Shown piece by piece: positions 61,934-64,000 of a stretch of 64,000 nucleotides of DNA. The first letter of the stretch is position 1. Each line of letters begins with the position of its first letter. A program made the translations under genes and the position numbers. The stretch comes from Burkholderia cepacia (GTDB taxonomy: Bacteria > Pseudomonadota > Gammaproteobacteria > Burkholderiales > Burkholderiaceae). The stretch lies in NCBI RefSeq assembly GCF_001039005.1, contig NZ_LDWR01000029.1, forward strand, positions 62,001 through 126,000, written 5' to 3'. Under the pieces are notes generated by a model, which saw only the letters and a list, made by a program, of their open reading frames with translations, was not told where the DNA came from and did no database searches.

Positions 61934-62299
61934 ATGAAGATGCGACGAAACGGAATCGCGACGATCGTCTGCCTGCTGCTGGCGGCTGGCGCACACGCGC
62001 AGGGCAGCCGCGCGGCGGCGCCGGCCAACGCAGGTTCGGCAACGAAGCCGGTGTGCGTCGACGCGGAAGTCGACGGCAAGCGCGCGCTGTCGTACGACTG
62101 CCTGAGTCAGCAGTTGAAGCCGACGGCCGAGCCGCAGGCGGGGGCATCGCAAACGGATTCGGAGCGGCTGTCGAAGCAGCCGTCGAACCGTCTCGGCACG
62201 TTCAACCTGTCGACCGAGCAGAACCGCTTCGGTTCGAACTGGGGCCGTTCGGTGACGCCGCAGCGACCCGATGCGCCGGTCGCGGTGCCGCCGAAGTGA
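61934..62299 (+). CDS. Small secreted protein
   Basis: 121 residues, signal peptide to about AHAQG, GGAGG directly before ATG. Mature part has Cys in PVCVDAEVDGKRALSYDCLSQQ (a possible disulfide) and is otherwise low-complexity, ending in Asn-Arg-Phe-Gly-Ser-Asn-Trp-Gly and a Pro tail. No family known to me. Sits between the zinc-ribbon gene and HtrA. Confidence 0.72.
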   Translation: MKMRRNGIATIVCLLLAAGAHAQGSRAAAPANAGSATKPVCVDAEVDGKRALSYDCLSQQLKPTAEPQAGASQTDSERLSKQPSNRLGTFNLSTEQNRFGSNWGRSVTPQRPDAPVAVPPK

Positions 62300-62346
62300 C
62301 GCAGGCGATTGCCATCGCGGCACGGGCATCGACGAGGAACAGCGAC

Positions 62347-63762
62347 ATGAAAGCGGGCAAGCATACGGGCCGGACGAGGGGGCTGCGGGCGATCGCGGGC
62401 GGGCTCGCGTTTGCCTGCGCGTGTGCGACGGCACCGGCCGCCGAGCGGCCGGCGCAGGCGGGTGCCGCGCCGCCGACCGTCGCGCTGCCGAACTTCGCCG
62501 CGCTGGTCCGGCGCGTCGGCCCGGCCGTCGTCAACATCAGCGTCACGCGCGAAGTCACGCAGATGGGCATCCAGTTGCCGCCCGGCATCGCGCCCGATCA
62601 TCCGCTCGCGCCGTTTCTCGCGCGGCGCGTGATCGGCAACCGCGAGGAAGTGAGTCTCGGCTCCGGCTTCATCGTCAGCGCGGACGGCGTGATCCTGACG
62701 AACCGGCACGTCGTCGGCGACGCGACCACCATCGACGTGAAGCTGACCGACAAGCGGCAGTTCAAGGGGCGCGTGATCGGCAGCGATCCCGTGTCCGATG
62801 TCGCGGTGATCCGCATCGACGCGCACAACCTGCCGGTCGTTGCGACCGGCGACCCCGCGCGCACCGAAGTCGGCGACTGGGTGATGGCGATCGGTTCGCC
62901 GTACGGGTTCGCGAACACGGTCACGCAGGGCATCGTCAGCGCGAAATCGCGATCGTTGCCCGGCGAGCGCGCGATTCCGTTCATCCAGACCGACGTGCCG
63001 ATCAACCCCGGCAATTCGGGCGGCCCGCTGTTCGACCTCGGCGGCCGCGTGATCGCGATCAACTCGATGATCTTCTCGAAGACGGGCGGTTATCAGGGGC
63101 TCGCGTTCGCGATTCCGATCGACATCGCGCTCGACGTGAAGGACCAGTTGCTGCGGACCGGCAAGGTCACGCGCGGCCGGCTCGGCGTGGCCGTGCAGGA
63201 AGTGAGCCAGGCGCTTGCGCGTTCGTTCGGCCTCGCGAGTCCGGACGGCGCGCTGATCACGATGGTCGAAGCGGACGGCCCGGCCGCGCACGCGGGCCTG
63301 CAGGCGGGCGACGTCGTGCTCGCGGTCGACGGCAAGCCGGTGGCCGAATCGTCGGACCTGCTCGGCACGGTCGCCGGCATGCGCGCCGGGCGGCAGGCCG
63401 ACCTGCTGGTGTGGCGCGCGGGGCGGGCGATGCACGTGGTCGCGACGGTCGGCGCGTTCGACAGCGGCACGGCATCGGCGGGCGGCGAGCAAGGGCCTGC
63501 GCGGTTCGGGCTCGCGCTGCGCGCGGCGACCGAGCAGGAACGCCAGCGGCTCGGCGTCGGCCAGGCGCTCGTCGTCGAGCAGGCGAGCGGCCAGGCCGCC
63601 CGCGCGGGTTTGCAGCCCGGCGACGTCGTGCTGTCGGTCAACGGCACGCCGGTCGCGAGTATCGGCGCGCTGATGACCGAGATCGACGCCGCGCACGGCA
63701 ACGTCGCGCTGCTCGTCCAGCGCGGCGGCACGCGGTTGTATGTGCCGATCGAAATCGGCTGA
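62347..63762 (+). CDS. HtrA/DegP-type periplasmic serine protease
   Basis: 471 residues. Signal peptide to about PAAE, a trypsin-like domain (about 40-255) with the triad His in TNRHVV, Asp in SDVAVIRID and Ser in NPGNSGGPLF, and two PDZ domains (about 275-360 and 385-468). Length and order are typical of DegP/MucD. It would provide quality control for the exported barrels and exoproteins. Whether it belongs to the same operon is uncertain; 47 bp separate it from the previous gene. Confidence 0.94.
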   Translation: MKAGKHTGRTRGLRAIAGGLAFACACATAPAAERPAQAGAAPPTVALPNFAALVRRVGPAVVNISVTREVTQMGIQLPPGIAPDHPLAPFLARRVIGNREEVSLGSGFIVSADGVILTNRHVVGDATTIDVKLTDKRQFKGRVIGSDPVSDVAVIRIDAHNLPVVATGDPARTEVGDWVMAIGSPYGFANTVTQGIVSAKSRSLPGERAIPFIQTDVPINPGNSGGPLFDLGGRVIAINSMIFSKTGGYQGLAFAIPIDIALDVKDQLLRTGKVTRGRLGVAVQEVSQALARSFGLASPDGALITMVEADGPAAHAGLQAGDVVLAVDGKPVAESSDLLGTVAGMRAGRQADLLVWRAGRAMHVVATVGAFDSGTASAGGEQGPARFGLALRAATEQERQRLGVGQALVVEQASGQAARAGLQPGDVVLSVNGTPVASIGALMTEIDAAHGNVALLVQRGGTRLYVPIEIG

Positions 63763-63812
63763 GCGGGCGCGGCAACGCGGCACATGAGCGAATCGTCGAA
63801 ACGGGAGGCGGG

Positions 63813-64000
63813 ATGAAGCGAATGCAGAAGTGGGGCGCGTCCGGGTGGCTGCGGGCGATCGCCGTCGGATATGCGCTGGTCGTGGGGGCCACGCCGGCCG
63901 TCGCGCAGACAGCCGATGTGCCGCAGACGTGGATCCGTTATGGCCAGCTTGCCGGCCAGCAGTTCCAGGCGTGGCTCGAAGCAGACGGCGATGCGGCCGA
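63813..64000 (+). CDS. Truncated reading frame at the window edge (secreted protein)
   Basis: 62 residues visible, GGGAGG before ATG, signal peptide to about AVAQT, mature start ADVPQTWIRYGQLAGQQFQAW. It runs off the end at base 64000. Function not recognisable from this part. Confidence 0.6.
   Translation, partial: MKRMQKWGASGWLRAIAVGYALVVGATPAVAQTADVPQTWIRYGQLAGQQFQAWLEADGDAA

Overview
The window is high-GC, tightly packed proteobacterial DNA. The left end carries a cepI / rsaM-like / cepR acyl-homoserine-lactone locus with a lux (cep) box. CepI matches my memory of the Burkholderia cepacia complex protein almost residue for residue, so the host is very probably a member of that complex. 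From memory cepIR lies on the second replicon there; species and replicon cannot be settled from this sequence alone. No phage, integrase, CRISPR array, rRNA or tRNA was found.

Layout. (1) 1-4.3 kb: a VOC-fold protein, a probable short two-hairpin sRNA, the cepI operon, an rsaM-like gene, a cepR that is out of frame because of an apparent 2-bp deletion, and an MgtC-type membrane protein. (2) 4.6-10.7 kb: a LysR regulator and a four-gene efflux operon (YtcA-like lipoprotein, HlyD-type adaptor, FUSC membrane protein, NodT-type outer-membrane factor). (3) 10.9-14.0 kb: metallophosphoesterase, RutE-like nitroreductase, AlkB-like dioxygenase and a small hypothetical gene. (4) 14.2-64 kb: one very large secretion and signalling supercluster.

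The supercluster holds nine type II secretion genes scattered in both orientations (gspI, J, F, C, G, H, L, M, K); three tandem TPR-glycosyltransferase genes; a 4,276-residue TpsA exoprotein; two tandem DING/PstS-type phosphate-binding proteins; a VreA-VreI-VreR cell-surface-signalling unit with a Pho-box-like site in front; a transposase-Phd fusion; and the TpsB transporter followed by an ExbB-ExbD-TonB module, porin, coiled-coil protein, YbjN protein, PpiC isomerase, zinc-ribbon protein and HtrA protease. As I recall it, this is the gene content of the Pseudomonas aeruginosa PA0674-PA0700 region (vreAIR/PUMA3, hxc T2SS, pdtA-phdA-pdtB, exbB2-exbD2), rearranged and extended. The inferred role is a phosphate-starvation programme: the ECF sigma factor drives T2SS export of DING proteins and two-partner secretion of a possibly glycosylated giant exoprotein, energised by a dedicated TonB-ExbBD set.

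New observations are: a shared promoter-like motif (CGTAMC, 17 bp, CATACG-like) about 90-130 bp before four of the secretion and exoprotein transcription units, a candidate VreI regulon; a 293-bp nested inverted-repeat element abutting gspK; an sRNA with anti-Shine-Dalgarno sequence; and the broken cepR. GspD and GspE are not in the window.
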